A stretch of DNA of 64,000 nucleotides from Sphingomonadales bacterium 12-68-11. GTDB taxonomy: Bacteria; Pseudomonadota; Alphaproteobacteria; Sphingomonadales; Sphingomonadaceae. The notes beneath the pieces are model-generated. The model made no database searches, was not told where the DNA came from, and saw nothing but the letters and a program-made list of their open reading frames with translations. Position numbers and translations under genes: made by a program. Of the stretch, positions 52,754-62,724 are shown piece by piece. The stretch spans positions 124,001-188,000 of the forward strand of contig NCCV01000001.1 of NCBI GenBank assembly GCA_002279825.1, written 5' to 3'. Positions within the stretch are counted from its first letter, which is position 1; each line of letters opens with the position of its first letter.

Positions 52754-53751
52754 GCCGCAACCTCGACTGCATCGGGTTGCGCGAGCGCCTTGGCCGCCGC
52801 CGCACCGGCGATGGCGACGAAGGCGTCGTGCAGCCCGGCGCGCTCGATCGACAGCGACTGGATGCCCGCATCGCCTTCGATCAATGCGCGCAACAGCGGT
52901 TCGATGCCGCTTTCGGGCAGCGCGAACTGCCACAGGTCGCCCTCGCGCCGCGCGCCGACCGGCAATGCGGCGAGCCAGGCGCCGTCGCGCCGGCGGGTCT
53001 CGAGGCGCACCTGGGGCGGAATGCGATCGCGCGCGGTGTCGACCGAACCGGCATAGGGCACTTTGCCCCCGGCGATGATCGCCACTTGCTCGCACAGGCG
53101 TTCGGCGTGGGCGATCACATGGGTCGAGAAGATCACCGTGGTGCCCTTCGCTGCCAGCGAGCGGATCAGCACTTCGAGCTTGCCCTGGTTGATCGCGTCG
53201 AGGCCCGAGAACGGCTCGTCGAGCACCACCAGGCGCGGCTCGTGGACCAACGTGCCGAGCAGTTGCACGGTCTGCGCCATGCCCTTGGAGAGCTGGCGAA
53301 TCTGCCGTTCGACCGCATGGCCGAGCCCGTGCGCTTCCATCAGCGCGCGGCCGCGTTTGCGCCCTTCGGCCAGCGGCAACCCGCGCAGCGCGCCCATGAA
53401 GGCGATCGCCTCGTAAGCCTTCATCGAAGGGTAGAGCCCGCGCTCTTCGGGCAGGTAGCCGATCAGCCGGGCGATCTCGTGCGGGTCGTCGCGGCCGAGC
53501 ACGCGGCGCACGCCCGAATCGGGTTCGATGATCCCCAGCAGCATGCGGATCGTCGTGGTCTTGCCGGCCCCGTTGGGGCCGAGGATGCCGTAGATCGCGC
53601 CTTCGGGGACCGCGAGATCGACGCCATCGACCGCCACCGTGCCTTCGAACCGCTTGACCAGCCCGCGCGCTTCAATCGCCAAGCCGGGTTTGGGCCCGGC
53701 GCTCGCTCCGAGGTTGTCCGCCCGCGCGGGTTCGCCTAGCCGCGACACCAT
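52750..53751 (-). CDS. ABC transporter ATP-binding protein (NatA-like)
   Basis: Predicted 333-residue ATPase. Walker [11 protein letters not shown] is present, as are the signature [10 protein letters not shown], Walker [13 protein letters not shown] and switch His in [14 protein letters not shown]-terminal extension of about 90 residues follows. The start codon at 53751 overlaps that of queG on the other strand (both within CCATGG). Partner of the ABC-2 permease. A downstream in-frame start cannot be excluded because residues before the ABC core are poorly conserved. Confidence 0.88.
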   Translation of the reverse strand: MVSRLGEPARADNLGASAGPKPGLAIEARGLVKRFEGTVAVDGVDLAVPEGAIYGILGPNGAGKTTTIRMLLGIIEPDSGVRRVLGRDDPHEIARLIGYLPEERGLYPSMKAYEAIAFMGALRGLPLAEGRKRGRALMEAHGLGHAVERQIRQLSKGMAQTVQLLGTLVHEPRLVVLDEPFSGLDAINQGKLEVLIRSLAAKGTTVIFSTHVIAHAERLCEQVAIIAGGKVPYAGSVDTARDRIPPQVRLETRRRDGAWLAALPVGARREGDLWQFALPESGIEPLLRALIEGDAGIQSLSIERAGLHDAFVAIAGAAAAKALAQPDAVEVAA

Positions 53752-54844
53752 GGCCGCCCCTTTCGCAAGCCCTGACGGCGCGAGCAACCGCAATCGTGCA
53801 CTCGGCGCGCTGCAGGCGCGGCTGGCCGAGCAGGCGCGCGAGCTCGGCTTCGCGGCGGTCGGCTTCGCGGCGGCGAGCGACGATCCGGTGCGCAGCGAGC
53901 GCCTCCATCAATGGCTCGGCGAAGGCCGCCACGGCGAGATGGAGTGGATGGAGGCGCGCGCCGGCCAGCGGCAGGGCCCGCAGTCGCTGTGGCCGGAAGC
54001 CAGGAGCGTGATCGCGCTCGGCATGAGCTATGCGCCCGGCTTCGACCCGCTGGCGCTGGCGGAGCACGGCGAGCGCGGTCGGATCTCGGTCTATGCACAA
54101 GGGCGCGATTATCACGATGTGCTTAAGAAGGCGCTCAAGGCGCTGGCGCGCTGGCTGGTGGCCGAAGCGCCCGAGGCGGAAGTGAAAGTGTTCGTCGACA
54201 CCGCGCCGGTGATGGAAAAGCCGCTCGGGCAGGCGGCCGGAATCGGCTGGCAGGGCAAGCACACCAACCTCGTCAGCCGCGAGCACGGCTCGTGGCTGTT
54301 CCTCGGCGCGATCTACACCACGCTGCCGTTCGCGCCGGACGAGAGCCACGCCGACCGCTGCGGCTCGTGCGATGCGTGCCAGCAGGCTTGCCCGACCGAC
54401 GCCTTCCCGGCGCCTTACCGGCTCGATGCGCGGCGCTGCATCTCGTACCTGACGATCGAGCACAAAGGCCCGATCCCCGAGGAGTTCCGCGAGGCGATCG
54501 GCAACCGCATCTACGGCTGCGACGACTGCCTGGCGGTGTGCCCCTGGAACGGCTTCGCCGAAGCCGCGGCCGCCCAGCGCGCGTTCCTGCCGCGCGCCGA
54601 GCTGGTCGCGCCGCGGCTGGACGAGTTGCTCGCGCTCGACGATGCCGGTTTCCGCCTGCTGTTCGCCGGCAGCCCGATCAAGCGCGTCGGGCGCGACCGG
54701 TTCGTGCGCAACTGCCTGATCGCTGCGGGCAACAGCGCGCGCGCCGAGCTGATCGCGCCGGTGCGCGCGCTGCTTGACGATCCCGACCCGGTGGTGGCGG
54801 AAGCGGCGCGCTGGGCGCTTGGGCGGCTTACAGCAAGTCCTTGA
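53750..54844 (+). CDS. queG: Epoxyqueuosine reductase
   Basis: Predicted 364-residue enzyme that reduces epoxyqueuosine to queuosine in tRNA, the last step of the Q pathway, with cobalamin and two iron-sulfur clusters. The ferredoxin-like part has [12 protein letters not shown] and CDDCLAVCP (eight cluster cysteines). Preceding conserved segments are [28 protein letters not shown] and the C-terminal [16 protein letters not shown] 53750 shares bases with the divergent NatA start. Its 3' end overlaps the ferredoxin-reductase gene stop by 17 bp. Confidence 0.92.
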   Translation: MAAPFASPDGASNRNRALGALQARLAEQARELGFAAVGFAAASDDPVRSERLHQWLGEGRHGEMEWMEARAGQRQGPQSLWPEARSVIALGMSYAPGFDPLALAEHGERGRISVYAQGRDYHDVLKKALKALARWLVAEAPEAEVKVFVDTAPVMEKPLGQAAGIGWQGKHTNLVSREHGSWLFLGAIYTTLPFAPDESHADRCGSCDACQQACPTDAFPAPYRLDARRCISYLTIEHKGPIPEEFREAIGNRIYGCDDCLAVCPWNGFAEAAAAQRAFLPRAELVAPRLDELLALDDAGFRLLFAGSPIKRVGRDRFVRNCLIAAGNSARAELIAPVRALLDDPDPVVAEAARWALGRLTASP

Positions 54845-56054
54845 GCGGCCGTTCGGCGTCGAGCAGGTCCTGCGGGTCGATGACCGCGCGCGCTTCGACC
54901 AACTTGCGGCCCTGCGCGTAGTCTTTGGTGCGGTTGACGCAGTCGAGCGCGATCACCGCGCCGCCGCGCAGATAGACGACCGAGAAGCTGCGTTCCTCCG
55001 GCGATCCGCGCAGGACGGTGGTGTCGTATCCGAGGCTCAGCCCAACGGTCTGCAGCCTGAGATCGTACTGGTTCGACCAGAACCACGGCACCGCCGAATA
55101 GGGCTCTGGCTCCCCGCAGATCGCCTTGGCCGCGGTGGTTGCCATGTCGTGGGCGTTCTGGACCGATTCGAGCCGGATCACCGCCCCGCCCGCGTAAGCG
55201 CTGGCATGGGCCGCGCAATCGCCGATCGCATAGACCTCGGGCAGCGTCGTGCGGCAGTATTCGTCGACGTCGATCCCGTCCGCGCCGCTCGCCCCGGCGG
55301 CGATCAGCGGCCCCGCCGAGGGCACGATGCCGATGCCGACCACCATCACATCGCAGGGCAGCGTCTCGCCGCTGCTGAGCGCCACGCCCTCGGCGCGCTG
55401 GGTGCCGTCGATGCGGGAGACTTCTTCCGACAGGCGGAACTCGACGCCGTGAGCGCGGTGCTCGGCCTCAAAAAACCGCGCCAGGTCCTCGCCGGCGACG
55501 CGCGCCAGCAGTTGCGCGCGTTGCTCCACCAGCGTCACCGCGCAGCCGCGCTCGCGCAGGGCGGCGGCGGCTTCGAGCCCGATGTAGCCGCCGCCGACCA
55601 CCACCACGCGGCAGTTGGCGACGCCGCCGAGTTCGCCCAGCAGATGGTCGGTGTCAGCTTTATCGCGCAAGGTGTGGATGCCGGCGAGATGCGCGCCGGG
55701 ACACGACAGGCGGCGCGCGTCACCCCCGGCGGCCCAGATCAGCGTGCCGTAACCGATCGTCTCGCCGCCGCTGACGGTGAGCTCCTTGGCCGCTGGATCG
55801 ACCTTGCCGACATTGGCGCCGAGCTTGAGCGCGATCCCGCGCTCTTCCCAGAACGCCGGCGGGCGGATCAGCATCCGATCGAACGTGCGCTTGCCGGACA
55901 GATAGTCCTTGGTCAGGGGCGGGCGTTCGTATGGCGGGTTGGGATCGCGGCCGACCAGCAGGATCGAGCCGGTGAAGCCGTGCTGGCGCAGGGCGATCGC
56001 CGCTTGGGCGCCGCCGTGCCCGGTACCGACGATGACCGCTTCGGCATGATTCAT
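54828..56054 (-). CDS. Ferredoxin reductase-like FAD/NAD(P) oxidoreductase
   Basis: Predicted 408-residue class I ferredoxin reductase (rhodocoxin/putidaredoxin reductase type). FAD motif [13 protein letters not shown] at the N-terminus, NAD motif [17 protein letters not shown] (about 145-160), and C-terminal YAIGDCAAH are all present. Such enzymes reduce [2Fe-2S] ferredoxins that feed P450s or dioxygenases. No ferredoxin gene is adjacent. The P450 at 36.9-38.1 kb is a candidate partner. Start placed at ATG 56054 from the conserved N-terminus. Confidence 0.9.
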   Translation of the reverse strand: MNHAEAVIVGTGHGGAQAAIALRQHGFTGSILLVGRDPNPPYERPPLTKDYLSGKRTFDRMLIRPPAFWEERGIALKLGANVGKVDPAAKELTVSGGETIGYGTLIWAAGGDARRLSCPGAHLAGIHTLRDKADTDHLLGELGGVANCRVVVVGGGYIGLEAAAALRERGCAVTLVEQRAQLLARVAGEDLARFFEAEHRAHGVEFRLSEEVSRIDGTQRAEGVALSSGETLPCDVMVVGIGIVPSAGPLIAAGASGADGIDVDEYCRTTLPEVYAIGDCAAHASAYAGGAVIRLESVQNAHDMATTAAKAICGEPEPYSAVPWFWSNQYDLRLQTVGLSLGYDTTVLRGSPEERSFSVVYLRGGAVIALDCVNRTKDYAQGRKLVEARAVIDPQDLLDAERPLKDLL

Positions 56055-56093
56055 GCCTGGCGGATTCCGCGCTGGCCGCGCGCCAGTCAAGCG

Positions 56094-59000
56094 CTAACGT
56101 TTGAGCAGGTTGCGCGCCTGGCTGGCGATTTGCGCCAGCATCGCCGGCGACAGCGGGGTGGCGCGCTGGGCGCGGGCGATCATCGCGCGGAACTGGCGGA
56201 TCGCCGCTTCGTGCGCCGCCGCCCATTGCGCAATCGGCTTGCCCGGGTCGCGCTGGCGGGCGACGCGCTCGCGCAGGAACTCGAAGCGCATCTGCTGGAA
56301 GTCGCGCGCGAGGCCCCCGACCAGCAGCCGCTCCCACGGATCGGACGGGCTCATCCGCGCGGCGGTCATCTGCGCCCAGTCGAGACCGAGGATCGCGCCA
56401 ACCTCGGTGAACGCGCGGGTCAGCTCGGCCGGATCGATCCGGCTGTCGCGCGCGAGGTGCGCCAGCCCGACCGCCCCGTCGAGATCGTAGAGCGCAGCGA
56501 CGCGCGCGGCTTCGGCTTCGGGGGCCCCGGCGGCCGCCAGATCGGACAGCATGCGCTGGGCGTGGCTGCGACCTTCGGCGTTGAGCAGTTCGCCGGCTTG
56601 CGCGGCCAGCCGGTCGATGCCCGGCCCCAGTTCGGCCACCAGCCGCGACGCCTGGGCGGTCTCGCTGCGCACCCGGATCAGGTCCGCGATCTGGGTCCTG
56701 AGGCCCGACGACGCACGCCGGAACAGCAGCAGGCGCGCCGGCTCGGCCATCGGCGCGGTCTCGAGCATGTGCCAGGTCTCCGCCATGCCGAACAGCCGCT
56801 CGGCGGCGACGAAAGCGGCGGCGACGTGCGCCAGCGAAGTGCCTTCCTCCTCGACCAGTTCGAACGGGTGGACGAAGCCGATGCGGTTGACGATGCGGTT
56901 GGCGAGCTTGGTAGCGATGATCTCGCGGCGCAGCCGGTGGCCGAGGATGAAGCGCTTGAAGCCGGCCTGCATCGGCGCCGGGAACGCCGCCATCAGTTCG
57001 TCTACCAGCCCCGGATCGTCGGGCAGCGCGCTGTCCTCGATCTCCTGCTGCAGCACCAGCTTGGAGCTCGACAGCAGCACCGCCAGCTCCGGCCGGGTCA
57101 GGCCGGCGCCGTCGGCGGCGCGGCGGGCGATCGATTCGGGATCGGGCAGGCCTTCGGTGCGGCGGTCGAGCTGGCCGCGGTCCTCGAGCATTTCCATCAG
57201 CCGCACGAACGCCGGCGTGCCGCGCGGGCCGCCCAGTTCGGCCACCGACAGCGCCAGCGCCTGGAGCCGGTTGTCTTCGAGCACGAGCGCGGCGACATCG
57301 TCGGTCATCTCGCGCAGCAGTTCGATGCGGCGCTTCTCGGCCAGCTTGCCCGCGCGCTTGGCCGCTTCGAGCGCGATCTTGATGTTGACCTCGTTGTCCG
57401 AGCAATCGACCCCGGCCGAATTGTCGATGAAGTCGGTGTTGATGCGCCCGCCCCGACTTTCGCTGCCGATCAGCGAAAACTCGATCCGCCCGGCCTGGGT
57501 GACGCCGAGGTTGGCGCCTTCACCGATCACCCGCGCGCGGATGTCGCGGCCGTCGACGCGCAAGCCGTCGTTGGCCGGGTCGCCGACTTGCGGGTGCGTC
57601 TCGGCCTCGGCCTTGATGTAGGTACCGATGCCCCCGAACCAGATCAGGTCCGCCGGCGCGAGCAGGATCGCGCGGATGAGGCTTTCCGGGTCGAGCGTCT
57701 CGGCCTCGATGCCGAGCGCGGCGCGCGCTTCCGGGGAGAGTGGGATCTGCTTCTGGCTGCGCGGGAATACCCCGCCGCCTTTCGAGATCAGCTTGGCCGA
57801 ATAGTCGGCCCAGCTCGAGCCCGGCAGGTCGAACATGCGCCGGCGTTCCTGCCAGCTCGCCGCCGGATCGGGATCGGGGTCGATGAACACATGGCGGTGG
57901 TCGAATGCCGCGACCAGCTTGAGCGCCTTCGACAGCAACAAGCCGTTGCCGAACACGTCGCCCGACATGTCGCCGCAACCGACCACGCGCACCGTATCGG
58001 TCTGCACATCGACGCCCAATTCGCGGAAATGGCGCTGCACGCTCAGCCAGGCGCCGCGCGCGGTGATGCCCATGGCCTTGTGGTCGTAGCCGTTCGAACC
58101 GCCGCTCGCGAACGCGTCGCCGAGCCAGAAATCGTGCTCTTCGGCGATCGCGTTGGCGACGTCGGAGAAACTGGCAGTGCCTTTGTCGGCGGCGACCACG
58201 AAGTATGGGTCCTCGCCGTCGTGGATCACCACGCCCGCCGGATGGACCACTTTGCCCTCGACGATGTTGTCGGTCAGCGACAGCAGCGTGCGGATGAAAA
58301 GCTGGTAGCTGGCCTTGCCCTCGGCGGCCCAGCCGGCGCGGTCGAGCGCCGGATCGGGCAGCCGCTTGGGATAGAATCCGCCTTTCGCGCCAGTCGGCAC
58401 GATGACCGCGTTCTTGACCCGCTGCGCCTTCATCAGCCCTAGGATCTCGGTGCGGAAGTCGTCGCGCCGGTCCGACCAGCGCAGTCCCCCGCGCGCGACC
58501 GGGCCGGCGCGCAAGTGGATGCCTTCGACCCGCCGCGAATAGACGAAGATCTCGCGCCACGGCACCGGCCTCGGGAGCGACGGCACTTTGGCGGAGTCGA
58601 GTTTGAAAGCGAGCGCCTCGATCCCCGCAGGGGCAAACGCGTTGGTTCGCAGGACCGCGCCGATCGTGGCCCAGTAGAGCCGCAGCAAGCGGTCGTCGTT
58701 GATCGCAGCGACATCGGCGAGGCCGGCGCGCAGGCGCGCTTCGGCTTCTGCGGTCGCCGCCGCGCGGTCGCCGCCGAACGTGGGATCGTGGCGCACGCGG
58801 AACAGATCGACCAGCGCGCGCGTCACGCCCGGCGCGCGGCGCAGCGCGTTGACCACGGTGTCGATCGTGAAGGCGATCTGGGTCTGGCGCAGGTAGCGGT
58901 AGAATGCGCGCAGCCACTCGGCCTCGTTGGCGGACAGTGCGACGCCGGTGACCAGGCGGTTGAAGACGTCGTTCTCGGCCTTGCCGTTGAGCACCGCGCA

Positions 59001-60815
59001 GATCGCCTGTTCGATGCCCTCCGCGCGGTCGAGCAGCGGCGCGGCTTCTTCCCCCGAGGTGCGGCTGAGGCGGAAATCGTGAATCGTCACGGTGTCCGGT
59101 CCGGCCAGCTCGGTCGGAATCTCGGCCAGCACGCGGTAGCCGAAGTTCTCGAGCGCCGGGACCACGTCGGACAGCGGCATCGCGCCCGCGAACTGGTAGA
59201 CCTTGAGCCGCAGTTCGTCGGCGGCGTCGTCGGCGTGGCGATAGAGCCGCACGTCGCGGCGCAGCGGGCGGTCACCTTCGTCGTGCGCAAGGCGCCGAAT
59301 GCGCGCGATATCGCGCGCCGCCTCGCCGGGACCGTAGGCGGTGCGATAGGCGGCCGGGAAGCTCTCGGCGTAGCGCGCCGCGAGCGCCGCGGCGCGGCCG
59401 GTGTCTTCGCTGGCGGCGAGTTCCGCCTCGACCGCATCGCCCCAGCCGCGCAACATCTCCTGCAGGCGCGTATCGACGAGGGCGTGATCGGGCGCGGCGG
59501 CGACGCCGCGGAAATCGAGCACGAAGCGAAGCATCGCCAGCGCGCCGCCTTCGACCAGCAGGCTCCAGTCGAGCGTCTTGCCGCCGGTCGCCCCTTCGAG
59601 CAGGTTCTGCACCTGGAGCCGGGTGGCGGTCGAGATCGTGTCGCGCGGCAGCCAGACGAACGCGAACACGTGGCGCTGGAGCGGCGCGGCGACCATCGCC
59701 AGGCGCGGGCGCGGACGGTCGGCGACCGCCATCATCGTCGTCGCCACGCGTTCGAGGTCGGCGTCCGCGAAGCCGATCACCAGGTCGTGCGGGAGGGCGG
59801 TCAGCGCATGGACCAGCGCTTTGCCGTCATGGCTGGACAGCGCGAAGCCGAACTTCTCGATCAGCGTGGCAAGGTGGCGCCGCAGCACCGGCACATCGTG
59901 CGGTTCGGCACCGAGCGCCGCACTGGTCCAGATGCCGGCATGGACCGAAAGGGCGGCCACGCTACCGCGTTCGAGAATCGGCACGATAAACAGGTCGAGC
60001 GGCACGCGCCGGTGGACGCGCGACAGGTGGTTGGCCTTCACGATCAACGGCACCCGCCCCGGGGCGCCGCCCTTGCCTTCGAACCAGGCGAAAGCAAGCT
60101 CGAACGCTTCGTCCGAGAGCAGGTCGCGCATCGACTTGCGGCACACGCCGAGAAGCTGCGACTGGCGGCCGTCGCGGCGGCGGGTCAAGTGGCCGAGCTG
60201 GGTCAGATTGCCTTCGCCGAGCCAGCGCAGCAGCGCAGCGCCTTCGGCGTCGGCCACGCGGTCGGCATCCTCGCCGATGAGGGCGGTCATCTGCGGCCAG
60301 TCGGTCACCGCGGCGCGCACGTCGCCGAGCGTGACCGCGAGTTCGCGTTCAAGCGCGCGCCGCTCCCTGGCGTCGATCCGCTGAGTCTCGAGATAGACCA
60401 TCGATTCGCGCTTTTCGCCGGCGCCCTCGCCTTCGGGCAGCTCGCTCAAGCGGCCGTCCGCGTCGCGCCGGACCGCGAGAATCGGATGAACCAGCAAGTC
60501 GATGTCGATACCCGCGGCAGCGATCGTGGCGGCGATCGAATCGACCAGGAACGGCATGTCCTTGTTGACGATCGCGATGCGCGTCAGCCGCGCGCCGGGA
60601 TCCGACCGGACCAGGATCGCGGCCTCGCCCTCGGCGCGGGTCAGCGCGGCTTCGAGCAGGAACGCGGCGGCGCGGTCAAGGTGGTCGCGCGTGAGATGCG
60701 AGTCGCCGGGCAGCAGCGAATGGGCCATGCGCTCGCGCAGGCTTGCGGCCAGGGCCCGTTCCTTCGCCGAAAGTCCTTGCCAGCCTTCGCCCGTAGTGCG
60801 CTTCGCGGTGGCCAT
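56094..60815 (-). CDS. NAD-specific glutamate dehydrogenase (large, GDH-180 type)
   Basis: Predicted 1573-residue NAD-dependent glutamate dehydrogenase of the 180-kDa class found in proteobacteria and actinobacteria (gdhB-like). Interior landmarks include RSDPGARLTRIAIVNKDMPFLVDSI near the N-terminus, GSRGGRINTDFIDNSAGVDCSDNEVNIKI, and the catalytic core GGLRWSDRRDDFRTEILGLMKAQRVKNAVIVPTGAKGGFY. The enzyme converts glutamate and NAD to 2-oxoglutarate, ammonium and NADH, important in amino-acid catabolism. It stands alone on the minus strand. Confidence 0.95.
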   Translation of the reverse strand: MATAKRTTGEGWQGLSAKERALAASLRERMAHSLLPGDSHLTRDHLDRAAAFLLEAALTRAEGEAAILVRSDPGARLTRIAIVNKDMPFLVDSIAATIAAAGIDIDLLVHPILAVRRDADGRLSELPEGEGAGEKRESMVYLETQRIDARERRALERELAVTLGDVRAAVTDWPQMTALIGEDADRVADAEGAALLRWLGEGNLTQLGHLTRRRDGRQSQLLGVCRKSMRDLLSDEAFELAFAWFEGKGGAPGRVPLIVKANHLSRVHRRVPLDLFIVPILERGSVAALSVHAGIWTSAALGAEPHDVPVLRRHLATLIEKFGFALSSHDGKALVHALTALPHDLVIGFADADLERVATTMMAVADRPRPRLAMVAAPLQRHVFAFVWLPRDTISTATRLQVQNLLEGATGGKTLDWSLLVEGGALAMLRFVLDFRGVAAAPDHALVDTRLQEMLRGWGDAVEAELAASEDTGRAAALAARYAESFPAAYRTAYGPGEAARDIARIRRLAHDEGDRPLRRDVRLYRHADDAADELRLKVYQFAGAMPLSDVVPALENFGYRVLAEIPTELAGPDTVTIHDFRLSRTSGEEAAPLLDRAEGIEQAICAVLNGKAENDVFNRLVTGVALSANEAEWLRAFYRYLRQTQIAFTIDTVVNALRRAPGVTRALVDLFRVRHDPTFGGDRAAATAEAEARLRAGLADVAAINDDRLLRLYWATIGAVLRTNAFAPAGIEALAFKLDSAKVPSLPRPVPWREIFVYSRRVEGIHLRAGPVARGGLRWSDRRDDFRTEILGLMKAQRVKNAVIVPTGAKGGFYPKRLPDPALDRAGWAAEGKASYQLFIRTLLSLTDNIVEGKVVHPAGVVIHDGEDPYFVVAADKGTASFSDVANAIAEEHDFWLGDAFASGGSNGYDHKAMGITARGAWLSVQRHFRELGVDVQTDTVRVVGCGDMSGDVFGNGLLLSKALKLVAAFDHRHVFIDPDPDPAASWQERRRMFDLPGSSWADYSAKLISKGGGVFPRSQKQIPLSPEARAALGIEAETLDPESLIRAILLAPADLIWFGGIGTYIKAEAETHPQVGDPANDGLRVDGRDIRARVIGEGANLGVTQAGRIEFSLIGSESRGGRINTDFIDNSAGVDCSDNEVNIKIALEAAKRAGKLAEKRRIELLREMTDDVAALVLEDNRLQALALSVAELGGPRGTPAFVRLMEMLEDRGQLDRRTEGLPDPESIARRAADGAGLTRPELAVLLSSSKLVLQQEIEDSALPDDPGLVDELMAAFPAPMQAGFKRFILGHRLRREIIATKLANRIVNRIGFVHPFELVEEEGTSLAHVAAAFVAAERLFGMAETWHMLETAPMAEPARLLLFRRASSGLRTQIADLIRVRSETAQASRLVAELGPGIDRLAAQAGELLNAEGRSHAQRMLSDLAAAGAPEAEAARVAALYDLDGAVGLAHLARDSRIDPAELTRAFTEVGAILGLDWAQMTAARMSPSDPWERLLVGGLARDFQQMRFEFLRERVARQRDPGKPIAQWAAAHEAAIRQFRAMIARAQRATPLSPAMLAQIASQARNLLKR

Positions 60816-60931
60816 CTGCCTCGTCTCTCCCGCCGGCTGCTGCCGGTCGCGCTGGCGGGCGCGGAAGCCCCCGGTGTTCCCCTAGGACGGCCCTACCAGC
60901 GAAGCCTTAAGCCCGACACCCCCCACGGGGC

Positions 60932-61936
60932 TCAGGCAACGGTTTCCCGCGCCGCCGCCTCGACGGCGGCCATCGTCAGCTCGAGCGAGCGCTGCCGGGC
61001 GCGGGGATCGTACGTCGCGCCGGAGACGATGATCTCGTCGGCGTGGGTGCGCTTGAGGAACCAGCCGATCCGCTCGCGCACCGTGTCCGGCGAGCCGACC
61101 GCGCGCGCCACGGACAGCCGCTGGAGCATGATCTGCGCCACTTCGGGCAGGCTCTGGCGATAGCCCGCGATCGGCGGCGGCAACCTGCCCGGATCGCCGC
61201 TGCGCAGCCGCACGAAGCTCTGGTCCTGGCTCGAGGCGAGCCATTCGGCCTCCTCGTCGCTGTCGGCGCAGATCACGGTCATCGCCGCCATGACATGCGG
61301 CTTGGCAAGCGCGAGCGAGGGGCGGAACTGTTCGCGGTAAGCCGCCAGCGCCGCATCGAGGTGGTCGGGCGCGAAATGGCTGGCGAAAGCATAGGGCAGG
61401 CCGAGCCGGGCGGCGAGCTGCGCGCCGAACAGGCTTGAGCCCAGCATCCACAGGTCGACTTGCGCGCCGAGGCCGGGCGTGGCGGTGATCGGCAGATCCA
61501 TGTCGCCGGTCAGCAGCGCGCGCAGCTCGACCACGTCCTGCGGGAAGTATTCGGCGGCGCGCTGGAGATCCTTGCGCAGCGCCTGAGCGAGGATTGCGCC
61601 CGCGCCCGGGGCACGGCCGAGCCCGAGGTCGATGCGCCCCGGATAAAGCCCGTCGAGCGTGCCGAACTGCTCGGCGATCACGAACGGGTTGTGGTTGGGC
61701 AGCATGATTCCGCCGGCGCCGATTCGGATCGTCGAAGTCGCCTGGCCGATATGCGCCAGCACGACTGAGGTCGCGCCGCCGGCGATGCCCGGGCTGCCGT
61801 GGTGCTCGGCGACCCAGAACCGCCGGTAACCCGCCCGCTCGGCCACGGCGGCGAGTTCACCCGCGTCGCGCAGCGCTTCGGCGACTGTGCCGCCTTCGCG
61901 CACCGGAACCAGATCGAGGACCGAAAGCGGGATCAT
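60932..61936 (-). CDS. LLM-class flavin-dependent oxidoreductase (luciferase-like)
   Basis: Predicted 334-residue luciferase-like monooxygenase (bacterial luciferase/LLM family). PLSVLDLVPVREGGTVAEAL is the group's N-terminus, followed by YRRFWVAEHHG, a short linker and IGAGGIMLPNHNPFVIAEQFGTLDGLYPGRIDLGLGRAPG. The C-terminal part contains the bulge with VRERIGWFLKRTHADEIIVSGATYD. Substrate and cofactor (FMN or F420) are not clear. It overlaps the upstream TPR gene (ATGA at 61933-61936). Confidence 0.85.
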   Translation of the reverse strand: MIPLSVLDLVPVREGGTVAEALRDAGELAAVAERAGYRRFWVAEHHGSPGIAGGATSVVLAHIGQATSTIRIGAGGIMLPNHNPFVIAEQFGTLDGLYPGRIDLGLGRAPGAGAILAQALRKDLQRAAEYFPQDVVELRALLTGDMDLPITATPGLGAQVDLWMLGSSLFGAQLAARLGLPYAFASHFAPDHLDAALAAYREQFRPSLALAKPHVMAAMTVICADSDEEAEWLASSQDQSFVRLRSGDPGRLPPPIAGYRQSLPEVAQIMLQRLSVARAVGSPDTVRERIGWFLKRTHADEIIVSGATYDPRARQRSLELTMAAVEAAARETVA

Positions 61937-62703
61937 TGGCTGCTCACCAGGGTGTCCAGCTGCGCCAGATAGCCGCGCGCGGTCGCCGCTTGCGGCGAAT
62001 CCGCTGCCAGCTCGATCACCGATTGCCAAGATTTGCGCGCCGCCGCGTCCTCGCCCGCGAGCGCGGCAATCAGGCCGGCCTCGAGCGCCACCGCCGGATC
62101 GTTCGGGGCCAGCGCCGCGGCGGTCTGGATCAGCGCCTGCGCGCCGGCGAGATCGTCCTGGCGGCGGGCGAGCGTGGCCGAGAGCAACCAGGCGTCGGCC
62201 AGCTGGGGCGCGTCGCGGCGCGCCTGCTCGAGTGCGGCCGCGGCCTCGCCGAGCGCGCCGAGGCCGACCAGAGCCTGCGCGCGATCCGCCGCGATCTCGC
62301 CGCCGAGCGCGCTCAGTCCGCCGCTTGCGGCTTCCGCCTGCGCGCGCTCCAGGTGTTCGCGTGCCTGCGCGAAGCGGCCGTCGGCCAGCGCGGCATTGCC
62401 GGCCATCGCGCCGAGCCGCGCGCGCCCCTCGTGGTCGCGCTCGGGCCGTGCCAGCCGCGCGCCCAGGAAGGCGCCTTCGGCCGCCTGCCAGCGCAGCAGC
62501 GAGACGTAAGCGGCCCCAAGGCAATGCTGCGGCCGGCTGCGATCGACTCCGAAGCCCTCGTCGAGCCAGGCGGAGGCGCGGGAGATAGCCGAGGCCGGAT
62601 CGCGCGCCGCTTCGGCGAGGCACAGCTCGAGCCGGTTCTGGTCGGCCGTGGGCATCCCCGCGACCTGGAGGAACAGCAGCGAAAGGGTGGGCAAGATCGG
62701 CAT
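61933..62703 (-). CDS. TPR-like protein, unknown
   Basis: Predicted 256-residue protein. A hydrophobic N-terminus (ILPTLSLLFLQVAG) could be a signal or anchor; the rest is Ala-rich helical with repeating A...L...A..A patterns consistent with tetratricopeptide-like repeats (about 60-250), e.g. RDAPQLADAWLLSATLARRQDDLAGA and AALAPNDPAVALEAGLIAALAGE. Stop overlaps the start of the LLM gene. No specific partner can be named. Confidence 0.6.
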   Translation of the reverse strand: MPILPTLSLLFLQVAGMPTADQNRLELCLAEAARDPASAISRASAWLDEGFGVDRSRPQHCLGAAYVSLLRWQAAEGAFLGARLARPERDHEGRARLGAMAGNAALADGRFAQAREHLERAQAEAASGGLSALGGEIAADRAQALVGLGALGEAAAALEQARRDAPQLADAWLLSATLARRQDDLAGAQALIQTAAALAPNDPAVALEAGLIAALAGEDAAARKSWQSVIELAADSPQAATARGYLAQLDTLVSSQ

Positions 62704-62724
62704 TGGTCGGTGGGTCGGGTCGCT

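Noticed and set aside
54774..58442. A very long open frame (1222 codons) on the plus strand across queG, ferredoxin reductase and NAD-glutamate dehydrogenase
   Set aside because: Lies antisense to proteins with intact family motifs; high GC produces long shadow frames. Its translation shows no recognisable domain.
58515..61163. Plus-strand open frame of 882 codons opposite the N-terminal half of NAD-glutamate dehydrogenase
   Set aside because: Antisense shadow of a motif-rich gene; no independent motif or ribosome site.
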